64,000 bases of DNA from Brachycybe producta (lineage: Eukaryota > Arthropoda > Diplopoda > Playtdesmida > Andrognathidae). The translations under genes were made by a program, and so were the position numbers. The notes below the pieces were generated by a model. It was not told where the DNA came from. It worked only from the letters and a program-made list of their open reading frames with translations, and made no database searches. How positions within the stretch are numbered: position 1 is the first letter of the stretch; each line of letters begins with the position of its first letter. Below are positions 43,720 through 55,799 of this stretch, piece after piece. The DNA lies in the NCBI GenBank assembly GCA_036925085.1, contig JAUPFP010000001.1:20237229-20301228 (forward strand), written 5' to 3'.

Positions 43720-46330
43720 TTTCTTTTTAGATAATAAATTAATTAATTATTATAACTGTTTATTTTATATTTAGTTTAAAAAAAATAAGAGAAAAAAAAA
43801 TAAAACTTTTACTGAACGGTTTTAAAAATTTAAGATTATGAAGTGAAAGTGTTTTCAACAAGTATTTTAAATAAAAATTTCAAAGTCAGCCTATGGAGTT
43901 TGGAATAATACTTTGTTACTGTCCCGGTTTACGTAACATTTGATTCAAACATCAAAATATATCAAATTTCAATATTTTATAAAAGTTCAAATTTGATAAC
44001 AAAATAAAAACGTCTTAATATATAATTAAGACGGTTTTTAAGTGAACAGCTGATTTTCGAACTCTCGTTATTTCTTCTGTCTTCAAAAGCAAACACTATA
44101 AGGAGACATTGATAGGGTTTTTTATAAACTAGAATCCCTTAAAAGTATTTTCATGTTTGATATCTTTCAAAATAAACCTTTTTTTATAAAAAATATAAAA
44201 AATAATATCGTCTGGTTAAAGTAGGGTAATTTTCATACATAAAAAAGCTTTATTTTGAAAGATATCAATATGAAAATATCACCCTAAAGCGATTGAGCTA
44301 CCATTCTAGTTTCTACAACACTTTCATGTCACTATGTTTAGAAACCTCGGTGACCAACCGAGTCACTTAAGGCTATGTTTTATGAAGAACCTAGATACAG
44401 CGTTTAATTCAAAATTTCTCCAAATGAAGGCACTGCAATCGTTTTTAGTATACATTTAATCCTGGTATGAAGTCACATCAAATTAATAAAAAAAAATAAT
44501 TGCACGTGCTAAGCTTATAAAAAAGAATCATCGGGACGCCAATGTATTAATGCACGTGCTGATTTGTTTGTTATTGTTCTAAATTATTTTTAATGAGAGT
44601 TCTTCAACCTTCTGGGGGATGGATTTTTGGGCCTATGGGATTTAACATGGAGTTAAGAAACGTATCATTTTAAACATTATTTAAAAATAGAAAGACCATT
44701 CCAAAATGAATATAAAGTGATCCGCGTGAAGCCAATACATTAATGTACGTGCTAATTTCTTTTGTTATTGCTCTAAATCGTTTGCAAGAGAGTTCTTCAC
44801 CCTTTTGTGTAATGAATTTTTGGTCCTATGGGATTTAACATAAGAGTTAAAAAAACGTACGATTTTAAAGCGACCACTTAATTGAACAATACTTTTTATT
44901 GCATTTTGCGCTTTAATGTATCTTCGTTGAACGATTGTGAGACTATTTCTTGCAATTTTAGTAACACCGTATTAGTAACACTCATCTCTCTCACTGTCGC
45001 CTGCTCAAAACAACAATATGGAGGTGTAGCTAGGCTCTTAAGACGTATTCAAAAGCAAACAATAAGTTTACATTTTTTTATATAAACTAGAATCACTTAA
45101 AAGTATTTTCATGTTGATATCTTTCAAAATAAACTTTTTTATAGACAAAAATTTAAAAAAAAAATATCGTTAGCTTAAAGTTAGGTAGTTTCTTGTCTCA
45201 AACTCATGTTGCAATTTTGTCAGCTTGATGTGATCCCGGCCTAATACTGAAGTTTTTTTTCTTGTTTGGACTTTTTCGAACACAAAAAGTTTATTTTGAA
45301 AGAAACTTTATATTACTTTCTAAAAAAAAAAAATGTTTATCCAAATCTGTCTAAATTAAATAACTAATTTGTTTTTTTAAAGTTTATTTTTACATTTTCT
45401 TCTGAAATCTGAAATATCAGATATCTGTTTTAAGCTGTTTGAAGGTGAAAGGAAAGTGAAAGATGATTAAAAATATAATATTCAGCTTGAGTCTGAAGTC
45501 GATTGGATGTAATAGAATTAGAAAAAAAAGCTTCATAAACTGAATCTCAAATGTGTAAATAAAAACAGAAAATAGAAATATAAATACAAAATCTAAATAA
45601 AAATTTCATCTATATTTCTGCTAAATTAATTAATCGGAAATTTTTAAATTTGACTACAACGCCATCTATTAGTAACTTCTTTTAATTAGCAAGAAATGGT
45701 TCCATCGCGACTTCAGTGGCTCATGCAATATTCCAGGGACACTTTTGTAAATATTGGGCGCAGAAATGTCAAAAGAACGTTTTTTTTTATTAACAACCAT
45801 TATGAAAAAAAAAATTCAAATTGTTTTCAAAACTAGAATGGTAAAAGATTATGTTAAGAGTTTTTTCATGGCAGTATCTTAAAAAATAAACAATTTTACA
45901 GCAGTTTGAAAATGGCCCGTTTGCAATAGAAAGTATTATACATTAAGTGGTCGCTTTATATAAATTTTAAAAGGTCCTTTTATTTTTAAATAAGGTTTAA
46001 AATCTTAAGTTTTTTGTTTGTAACTCCCATGTTAAATTCCATAGGACCAAAAAACTGTCCAACAAACATTTGAAGAACTCGCGTTAAAAACGATTTAGAG
46101 CAATAACAAAAGCTGAGCACGTGCATTAATGTATAGGCTTCAAGCTGATTCCTTTTTATAGGCTTAGTATGTGCAAATCTCTTTCTATTAATTTTTATGT
46201 GACGTCATACCTGGACAGAAACCATTCAAAAACCATTTTCATACCTTTGAATTAAACACAAATAGTGTTTAATTAAAAAATTTTCCTACTGTAGGCGCAG
46301 CGATCGTTTTTGGTATGAGCCTAAATGGCT
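43720..46330. repeat. Upstream flank of I-EGF gene: mixed foldback repeats, no gene seen
   Basis: 44120-44325 and 45085-45320 are hairpin repeats of the TAGAAGGGTAGCTC family. 44400-44720 and 44720-44900 form two related blocks with (GTTATTG)CTCTAAAT and GAGAGTTCTTCA, inverse to 45940-46320. I found no promoter element I would defend. Confidence 0.5.
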
Positions 46331-47540
46331 CTTAAGTTTAGCATTTATTTAGTTTACTAGTGTAGCATTCGTTCGCTTAGCTATAAATCAAATTAGCTCT
46401 AAAGAATGTTAGCCTGAAGAATATCTGAATAATAAATTTTAAGTCATTCAGATTTGTATACTTTTCGGCATTTTACACATATGAATTGTTTAAGTGCACC
46501 AATCATAGATGACAATTCAGTGAAAATATTCTGCAGATGCGCAGTAAAAAGCGGACTTACCTTAATAAGACGCATAATTTAGCAAGTTATTCCCAATCTG
46601 TTTTTTTTTCCATTAAATTTAGCACTTACCGTACCTTTTTAATTTAGCATTTTTCAAATCAGCTTTCTTTAGCTATCCTTCAATGTAGCATCTTTTCTTT
46701 AGCTATGATTCAAGTTAAGAACTTAGGGACATCTCAGCAATTAATTATTAGAATCAGCAGATTTTTCTTGAATTTCTCTTCAATTTAAAACTTTTAGCTA
46801 TCAATCAATTTAGCACTTTCTTTAACTATCATTCAATTTAGCATTTTTTAGCTTATATCTGATAAAAAAAAACTTGCCACAACTTTTTTTAAAACAGCAA
46901 ATTTTTCTTTAGCTTTTGTTCAATTTAAAATTTTCTTCTTTAACTATCATTCAATTAGCACTTTTTCTTTAGCCATTACTCAGTTAAGCATTTGTCACCT
47001 TAGCTATTTTTAAAAATCAGTAAATTTTTCCTCAACTTTCCTTCAATTTAAAATTTTTTAGCTCTTTTTTAGCCTCTCTTTTTCTACTTTTCAATTTTAA
47101 AAAAAATGTCTTTCCAGTTTTCTTTTACAATTTATCATTTTTTCTTTATTACTCAGTTACGCATTTGTCAACTTAGCTATTTTTAAAAATCAGTAAAAAA
47201 AATGCCTCAGCTTTTCTTCAATTTAAATTTTTTAGCCTCTCTCTTGCTACTTTTCAATTTCAAAAATTACTTTCCAGTTTTCTTTTACAATTTAGCACTT
47301 TTTCTTTAGCTATTACTCAGTTAAGCATTTCACCCTAGCTATTTCTAAAAATAAGTAAATTTTTCCTCAGCTTTTCTTTAAATTAAATTTTTTTTAGCTC
47401 TTTTTTAGCTTCTCTCCTTTGCTACAGTTCAATTTTTTGAAAAAAATGTCTTTCCGAGTTTTCTTTTACAATATAAAATACCCTTTTTTTGCAAAAGCTA
47501 TTATTCAAATTTAGCATTATTTTCATTAGATGAATCCAGA
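46330..47540. repeat. Degenerate TTTAGC-rich tandem region
   Basis: Short blocks such as TTCAATTTAGCA, CTTTTTCTTTAGCTAT and CTCAGTTAAGCATTTGTCAC recur irregularly every 40-60 bp. It looks like an old, diverged minisatellite. 47540-48450 is AT-rich with no feature I can support. Confidence 0.55.
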
Positions 47541-48465
47541 TCCGTTGACCTATTTAAACCCTATCTAATAACCGATATATATAACACCATGTAGAAAACA
47601 TTTATTTATACAAAAATTCTCTCTTTTTTTAATATAATATGCAAATAACTTTTTTTTTCTCCATATTTTTAAGAAAGAGAGAAACAAAAAAATGAAGAAA
47701 AAAAAAACAACAAAAACAGTGAAAACAAAAAATGAAAAGAAATGAAAATTGAGATATTTTTCTTTTAAAATCAAATTTTTTTTATGTATTTTTTTCTTTA
47801 TATTGAACATAAAATTCTGTACAGTGACTGAACAAATACATCGCCTACTTGTTAGTATTGGCTCTATTAATATAACACAACCAATAAGAACCTGTTTTTT
47901 TTTTTTGTTTTAAAAAACCAATTTTCCCCCAAAAAAAAGTATTTTTTGTATTTTTTTTTTGTTGCACCCATTTTTATAAATCAAAGACTATGGTTCACCA
48001 ATAAAATCTATATTTATATTTATATATAATATATCACATGAATTCCTCTATGAATTTATAATAAATATATAATCTTTCCATATATACTTTCTCACAAGCG
48101 TATTCCATCTTTTTCAAAATTTACGTTTTTGTTTTTTCTCCTGAGAGGGGGAAAAAAATGAGGGATCAAGTGGGAGGAAGGTGGAGGTGGAGGAGGGTTG
48201 AAATGACAACAATTTTTTTCATATTTTTCAATAAAGATGACTCAAGAAGTAATTTCTGTATATTAAAATTAACAATTATTATTTAAAAAAAAATGATTGG
48301 CAGAAATTTTAATAGGTAAATAACGTTGTAGAAAATGAAAGCTAAAATAGAAATTACAGCTAAGGTTTGTAGTTCAGATTTCTAAAGAAATTAGCTATGT
48401 TAGCTTATAGGACAAGTGTGTTTTTGGAGCTAGAAGTTGGACCCCAATTTTTAGATTACATTAAG

Positions 48466-49062
48466 GGGTGCATTTACTAGTGAGCTGAAGAACTTATGCT
48501 TCTCCCCAATATCAGCTCTGACATTTAGATGTAAATTGAAGATGAAAGATTTCAGCTGAAGCAGCAAATTGGAGCTTAAAATGCATTTCACACACGAGTT
48601 AAATGAATTCAAATTAAATGTGTTTAGGTGAATTATACGGAATCCAGTTAAGGACATGAACCAAATTAAAAATGGACTTAATTATTAATATTTTAAATTG
48701 AAAATACTAAATCAATATTTTAATGTCAACAGTTTCTATATTATTATTTAAGTATTAACTCAATATTTTCAGGTTATTAACTGAATAAATTGAATTCGAC
48801 TAATTGTTTGTTTGTCCTTCACGGGGCTCTGTAGAACACGTTTATTATTTAAATGCATTTAAATTATCTGGTATGTACTAGATATTAAGACATTTCAGCT
48901 CATTTGTAGCTGTTCAGCTAGTGATATCATCACATGATGAAAAGCTGAGCTGTTTTGTTGCAGAGCTGAAGATGGATAAACACAATTAGCTGAAACACAC
49001 ATGTTCATTCTCAGTTACTGCTTCAATACAAGAATTTCATCTTCAGCTCACTAGTAAATCCG
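48466..49062. mobile_element. Foldback element with nested short TIR element
   Basis: Left end GCATTTACTAGTGAGCTGAAG, shortened here to TTTACTAGTGAGCTGAAG, and right CTTCAGCTCACTAGTAAA. The inner arms are rich in CAGCTGA-type motifs. The short TIR element (TACCTAGTACACAC family, inverted) occupies about 48595-48890 inside it. Confidence 0.7.
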
Positions 49063-49609
49063 CCAGCTGATTCTGCCAAGTCCAGTTCCCTTGGCTGCAA
49101 CTTCACAAGAAAGAAGTTAGGGACACAGTGAGAATCCCATTAATTCATTCGTACACGACACCAATTAAATGAAGGAGGCACCTTACTACCTTAAGAGTCA
49201 CAGGTCACCTCGTTCAGAATACTAGCCCTTTAGAGGTATACAATATTTTCATAGTTGTATTGGGCAGCTTTAGCCTTTAAAAAGATTCTAGCTCAAAACC
49301 TCCTCGAGAATCGAAGCTATAACTAATTCCTTTAGAAATCTGAGCAATTCTGGCTGCAACATCTAAATAGCCAGATTTTCTACTACAAATATAATAATTC
49401 AGATTAGAGAAAGCGGATTTATATGCACTACAAACTAGAAAATTTCCATGCAAATATGCATCAAAAAGTTATGCGAAACACGAGCGTACTTGCAAATGAT
49501 GAAAATAAGGACATATTATTCATTTTTTTCCACATTGTCGTGTTTAAATTTTTTTTTTTTTTGGGGGGGGGGGGGAGATTTTTTTAATTTTTGAAATGTT
49601 TCTTCAAGG

Positions 49610-49780
49610 CCCTTGTTTCCATTGGGGCGGAAAATTTGAACTTTTTGAAAATTTCAACTTGTGAAAAATTTAATGCACGTGACCTCTGCCTATGATAGTG
49701 AATGGGCGGGGGTCACACTTCTATTTTTCACCAGTTGAAATTTTCAAAAAGTTCAAATTTTCGCCCCAGTGGAAACAAGG
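49610..49780. mobile_element. Short palindromic element
   Basis: CCTTGTTTCCATTGGGGCG and its inverse CGCCCCAGTGGAAACAAGG, with AATTTGAACTTTTTGAAAAT arms around a loop with CACGTGACC. A G-run of about 14 lies just upstream (49563). 49070-49600 and 49800-50425 contain nothing else I can name. Confidence 0.75.
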
Positions 49781-50429
49781 CATAAATGTTCAAATTAGTC
49801 TAAAAAGACATGAAATGTGTTTAAACTAAAAAACTAAAAAAACATTCAGGGGTTGGAAACACACAGGAGATTAACTTTAAAGTCGCCTGTTGTCGCCAAG
49901 GCTGGCGTCTTTCCATAGAAAATACATTGCGACGACAACTCTGCGACGTTTTGTCGTGAAAAAGTCTTACAAAAGTCGCCCGTGTACCGAGGTCCATTGT
50001 TGTTGAAAACATTTATAAGCATATATATTATATGAAATATGTTCTAGCCAACTTGCACATAAGCAAATAAAAAATGTTATTGCATATAAATCCGCTTCCC
50101 ATTCATGATATCGTTTAAAATAAACTATGATAGAGTTTAATTTAATTTTTTTTTTATCAAATTTTGAATCGTATTTGCTGTAATATTATTTGAATATGAT
50201 AGAAGTATCTGCGCATGATGAAAATCGTTTAAAATAAACGATTAGAAAGACAATTTATCTTTTTTTTAAAAAAAAAATGCAAAGAAAAATTTGGAAATTT
50301 GGAAATGAAAATTATTATTTTCAATTTGCTATCAAAAGTTTAATTTAAAAAGATATCGTAATTAAATTTACTTTTTTAAAGAAAATTTACCTATTAATCT
50401 AGTTTAATACAAACTAATTTTTTATGAAA

Positions 50430-50941
50430 TTAGACAACGGCCGTAGACGTAACGTTTAACTGTGCAAATTTAACTGCACAGGTCTACTCGTTCTATGCCA
50501 CGCCATTCATGTCAAAATACTCCAAATTACTGATAAGTTATAACTATTTGAATTAGTGTTATCATAAATCGAATGTGATATCATAAATTGAATTAGTGAT
50601 ATCACAAATTGAATTAAGAGAAATCATAAATCGAATTAGTGATATCATAAATCGAATTAGTGATATCAAAAATCGAATTAGTGATATCATAAATCGGAAT
50701 TAAGAGAAATCACAAATCGAATTAGTGATATCACAAATTGAATTAAGAGAAATCATAAATTGAATTAGTGATATCATAAATTAAATAAGCAAAATCATAA
50801 ATTGAATTAAGTGATATCACAAATTCAATTACTGATATCACAAATTCGAATTATTTTTGCCATGAACGGCGTTGCATAAACAGATAGACCTGTGCAGTTA
50901 AATTTGCGCAGTTAAACATTACGTTTACGGCCGTGGCCTAA
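50430..50941. repeat. TIR-bounded GATATC minisatellite
   Basis: Inverted ends of about 85 bp (ACGGCCGTAGACGTAACG, GTTTAACTG, GCACAGGTCTA) enclose roughly 300 bp of tandem units near 21 bp: GAATTAGTGATATCATAAAT with variants. The whole looks like a non-autonomous element that carries or amplified a satellite. Confidence 0.8.
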
Positions 50942-51504
50942 GTTAAAAAAAATGTTTGTCCAATTTGGAAATTATTTTCTAGAAAACAAAATTTACTAAT
51001 GAGTCAACTTTTTTTTAAACCCAAAAAAAAAATATGTAAAAATAATAAAATCGTAAATAAAAAACACAAAAATTTGTACGAAAAAAAACAAAAAAACAAT
51101 TCCATTAATCGAATTATTTTTAAACAACTTTCTCATTTTCAAAATTATTTTTTTTTGCTTGTTGAAATTATATTAATTATGATGTTAAAAACTAATCACA
51201 CTCGAGAATGAGAGAAATAAGAACAAAATTTCATTCATAATAAATGATAATTATAAAGAAAACAATTAACAGGTTTTTTTTCTTTTCTTTGTGAAAACGT
51301 GAAATAAAAACTTTTGTTTTTAAACAAAATTAACAATAAATTGTTGAGGTAATTATTCTTTTTTTTTTTTTTTTTGTTGTCTCACTAATGTTAAAAAGGT
51401 CACAATTTACGAATTCAGATTTGTTTTGTTGTTGTTGTTTATTGTTGTTTGTGATAAACCTGTGGTTCTTATTTATCTTAAAATTGAAATTGTGTGTCAG
51501 CAAC

Positions 51505-52140
51505 ATGTATCTTAATGACACAATTGTTTGGAATTAAAGCAACTCTCTTGTGTTTTTTATCAGTGAAACTTGAAACCTGTATCAAGTGTCACTAGAAACA
51601 GTTAAGTTTCTGTGAAACTTGAAACGCGTGTCATAATTAAGAAATGTTTCTTAGAGACACTGGATACTTAGAAACATTTGTTTCTTTATGACACCTTGTT
51701 GCAATAAAAGCAACTCATATTTGTCTATCAGTGACACTTGAAACATAAATCAAACGTCATCAGCAACACTTCGGTTTCTGTGAAACGTAAAAAATGTATC
51801 ATGTGTCACAAATAAATGCTTCTCAAGAGACACTGGATGAAGTCTCAGATCTAATTGTTTCTTAATGACACATTGTTGGAATCAAAGCAACCCATGTTTC
51901 TTTCAGTGATACTGTAAACTTGCATCAAGTGACATCAACACTTTTGTTACTGCGATACAGGTCAATGGTATCAAGTGTCACAAGTAACAAATCCATTTTT
52001 CAGAAACACTAAAAATCTGCATCAAGTGTCATCAATAGGCCCTAACACGAAACCTGCATCAAAGTGTCAAAAGTAACAAATGTCCCTCAGTTGCCCATTA
52101 AATTTGTATCAAGTGTCTGTCATTGGTAACAGTTGTTGTT
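51505..52140. repeat. Diverged tandem repeat, about 178-bp period
   Basis: Blocks TCTTAATGACACA(A)TTG, AAAGCAACTC, CAGTGA(A/C)ACTTGAAAC, TATCAAGTGTCA and GAGACACTGGAT recur in order at about 51509, 51683 and 51861, giving three and a half units. No coding frame. 50950-51500 before it is AT-rich with no call. Confidence 0.65.
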
Positions 52141-52311
52141 TCTCAAGTGAGACATTCTTGGAAACACTGCCAATAAAAGTTTGGTTGTGTAAAACTGTTT
52201 CAAGTGACTGACCACCACTTGAGGTAAAAAAAAAAACAATTTTAGGTATCTGGGGCAGATTTTGTTCCTAATATAACCTGTGTTTCCGCGAGTTCTCGAG
52301 TAATATACGAT

Positions 52312-52478
52312 ACTGTCGATCTGCAGATTGCCTAGGCAATGTGCAAAACAACCAACCATCTACCTCTCTGCTAGCGAATCTGCCAAAATTCAACGCCTAA
52401 AATGTATTGAATTTTGCAGATTCCACTAGCAGGTTGGTTGTTTTGCAGATTGCCTAGGCAATCCGCAGATTGACAGTA
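52312..52478. mobile_element. Short palindromic element with 9-bp flanking repeat
   Basis: ACTGTCGATCTGC to its near inverse, with GATTGCCTAGGCAAT near each end. The 9-bp repeat ATATACGAT occurs at 52303-52311 and 52481-52489. About 165 bp. 52500-53590 after it shows no feature apart from a G-run near 52937. Confidence 0.75.
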
Positions 52479-53596
52479 ACATATACGATACGTCAAGCAT
52501 CATCATCGTCGTAATTTCTCGCTTTTACTTTCTACAAACTGATTTCAAGAGTATCAAACTCTCGACAATTTACAACATGAAAAATCGTATCAAACGATTA
52601 TTTCAAAATATTATACATAATTTTCTCTTTTTTTTTCTAAAAAAAAAATTCTATCTCAAATAGAACTTTGATATTGATGAGCATTCTTCTACCTGAAATC
52701 TTACTCCAAAACGAAAAAAATTCATCGAAAAGATTTCAAATTAAAAACTAAAAAAATCATTCTTTTTTCTTTTCTTAAGAAAAAGAACTCGTCACTAAAA
52801 ACTAAGCAAAAATTAAGCGAAAAATTACGAAACAGTTCGAAAACGGTTCGTTTCTCGAGAACAACTCCATTCGACATAAAGGAGTACTTAATCGAGAGAA
52901 GTGTCGTAACTTAAAGTGTTTACTTAAAATGTTTCGGGGGGGGGGGGGGGGACACCCTGATCTCAAATTAAAAATGCTTCGCTTACGAGTGGCTGCATGG
53001 CTACGTAGCAGGGATGGATATTAGAATTGGAATTGGAATCTAATCGGGATTGTTACTTCACAATTGGCACTTGGGGCCCACAGATTGCGAAAAAAACAAT
53101 TGCATAAAAATCGGAGCTAAAATTATCGCCCTACTATTCTAGTTTTTAAAACCAAATTTGCCGCAAATGTTCACATTATTCACAAAGCCAACTTTTTTTT
53201 TTTAAACCAAAAACTTAATTAAGGACCACAGGTTAATCATTAAACAATAAAAAACACCCATTAATTAAAATGATTCTTGCTATTTCATGTGTAAATTAAA
53301 AGTATCATAATTTTTTTTAAAAAAAAAACAGAACCGAAGAAAAAAAATATATTAACGATAAAGAGAAAGAGAGATTTAGAGGTAATAATTGGATGCAAAT
53401 ATTAGTTAATTCGTGGTTTTGTGGTGGTTTGTGTTGTGTCAAATCTTCATAAATATCTATAATAATAATAATATGTACACGTACAATTGCATGAAGTGTA
53501 AGGTAGTAAAGTTACACATTTAAAAGACGAGAAAACAAGTTATCAGAATATGTCTCTTGTATTTTTTTTTAAAACTTTGTTAACGTGCCCGCAATA

Positions 53597-53984
53597 TACA
53601 GGGTCCGGCAAGGAGGTATGGAATGTTTTAAAATACTGTCGCACATATATTTTTCAACGAAATGCAAATTTTTATTTATTTAATAAACAGCTGAGATATT
53701 GCCATTACATGATACATAGTGAAAAATGAGAAAAAGTAATCACGTGCGAAAAATGACGTCAGTTAGGTGGTGTCCGTTTTTGTCCAAGCACTCTCGTAGA
53801 CGGCGTGAGAAGTTGTCCATACTCTTCATAAGCATTTCACGCGGAAGCCTTCGGGATTTCTTGGCTTATTGTTTGTTATTGTTCTCATTTTTCACTATGT
53901 ATCATGTAATGGCAATATCTCAGCTGAAAAATATATGTGTGACAGTATTTTAAAACATTCCAAACCTCCTTGCCGGACCCTGTA
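53597..53984 (-). mobile_element. mariner-type element, long inverted ends, transposase C-terminal remnant
   Basis: Inverted ends TACAGGGTCCGGCAAGGAGG extend for about 100 bp each and are flanked by TA. The minus strand between them (about 53738-53865) reads LPREMLMKSMDNFSRRLREC then LDKNGHHLTDVIF, resembling the C-terminus of Tc1/mariner transposases. At 388 bp it is non-autonomous. Confidence 0.8.
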
Positions 53985-54214
53985 TAACCCGCTTTCGAAC
54001 AAACACGAGTTAGGCCAAAACGCTTAAGTGACGAGGCGGCATTTCGTCGCGCTGTCAAACAAAACCTCTCTCGCAGTAGATAAGAGAGGTAGTTGAACAA
54101 GAGATGTCGACATACGATTCCCGATATACTCGCAATGGCACGACATTGTTAAATTTGGTGGAAAAAAACAAACTACTTCCCCCCCCCGCAAGCCAAGCTC
54201 GAGGTGGATTGCCA

Positions 54215-54428
54215 CTAGGCTTGCCACGTTTCCTCCTCCTTTGTGGAGGACAGTCCTCCATTCGGAAGAAATGTCCTCCGACCAGGACCGTCCTCCACGA
54301 AGGCAAACATGTGTCCTCCAACACAATAAATTGTATAAAAACTTAAATACGTTCGTGGAGGAGGATGGTCCTGGCCGGAAGACAGTCCTTCCCGATGGAT
54401 GACTGTCCTCCACAGGTGGCAAGCCTAA
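54215..54428. mobile_element. Small TIR element, AGGCTTGCCAC termini
   Basis: AGGCTTGCCACGTTTCCTCC and the inverse GGTGGCAAGCCT, with ATTGCCACT on both sides (about 54209 and 54428), an 8-9-bp duplication that fits hAT. The inner GTCCTCC repeats are in both orientations. Confidence 0.65.
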
Positions 54429-54980
54429 TTGCCACTAGGATTGCCACCCGTCGTCTTCCTTTGTGGCGGACAGTAAGGATAAAAGAAACCAGCCAGCCAG
54501 CCACTAGCGTCAAAAAGCCAGCACCGTGTCAAATCACACTTTACTGACACAATTTACAGGCGAAGTTACTTGGTAATTCCATCATCACTTCAACGTGTGG
54601 CCCTCGCGGAACATAATTACTGACACTAGCAAGTGCAAAAGTATAATTAGAATTTGAGGAGGGTATTTTTTGTTTTTGTTTTCGTAAATCTTTCGTGTTA
54701 TTTTTTCTCTTTTTGTACAAATTTGATTTATGAGAAAACTGAATATTATAAAAACGAATAGTCGGTTTTTTTTTATTTGTTTATAAATTTTTTTTAGAGG
54801 TAATAATCTCTTTCTCTTTTAACGTATCTTTTTTTTTTTAATTGGTTGCCGAATTTACTCGTGATCGATTGCAATCTTTGACGTTATCACGTCCGTATAT
54901 ATCTTTCGAGGCCTATCGTGTATCTTTCATTTTTAAAAATTAAAAAACTCGAGGTGTCACCATTAGGTTTTTATTTATAA

Positions 54981-55775
54981 ATCCGTGCTCCTAGAGCCGT
55001 GTAGCCACCACGTGGCCACGTCCATTGAGTTGTATGTTGAAAATTAACTGAGCCAATTTACCCGGTAACAAGTATGTAGATTTTTAAAAGCATTTTATTA
55101 AACAAAACTCGTTGTCTTTTCGAAACTTGATGAATAAATTAATCGATTGAACCCTTTTTTTGTGACGTTTCCCCGTTCAGTAATAATTAATAACAGTTTC
55201 AAAAGGCGGATAATGGCAAAAACCCCAAAATCAGCGTTTTAAAACTGGCACAAAACGATTATTACTAGGGCTCGGATTCTGATGCAATATCAACCGGAAT
55301 GTTTCTCAATATGTGGCCCAAGTGGCAATTGTGAAGTGACAATCTCGTTTAGATATAAAAAAAAACGATTGTTCTAATTAAAAACAATGGTTAGAGGCTA
55401 GAACTCTAGTTAACAACTGATAGTAACCAGACATCTAGCCCCTCTAACCAGCTTTTTTGATTAGAAATAACATAATTGCAGTTGCTCTAATGATTACTTC
55501 ACATTTGGCACTTGAGCCACAAATTGAGAAACATTCCGGTTGATATTGCATCAAAATCCGAGCCCTAATTATTACCGAACAGATCATCACGAAAAAGCGT
55601 TCCCTCGCTTCATTTATTCGTCAAGTTTCGAAAAGACTAATGAATTTTGTTTATAAAAAAAATGCTTTTAAAAACCTACATACTTGTTACCGGTAAAATT
55701 TGCTCGTCGAACTTAGCCGACATCCATGAGAGCTCTATAAGGAGCGTGGCCACGTGAATTCACGGTAACTCCATG
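54981..55775. mobile_element. Foldback element interrupted by a hAT MITE
   Basis: Arms of roughly 230 bp: CACGTGGCCACG, CCGGTAACAAGTATGTAG and TTTTAAAAGCATTTTAT at the left, with the inverses at the right (about 55630-55760). The MITE at 55266-55567 occupies the centre. Confidence 0.7.
55266..55567. mobile_element. hAT MITE, TAGGGCTCGGAT termini
   Basis: TAGGGCTCGGATTCTGATGC and the inverse ending CCGAGCCCTA, flanked by an exact 8-bp duplication ATTATTAC (55258-55265 and 55568-55575). Inner arms share AATATCAACCGGAATGTTTC. Confidence 0.9.
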
Positions 55776-55799
55776 TAGTTAGTGGCCCATCATTTGTAA

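Noticed and set aside
49821-50012. 63-codon minus-strand frame with GTCGCC-rich DNA.
   Set aside because: No motif; similar GTCGC-type sequence appears near 59460, so it is more likely part of a repeat.
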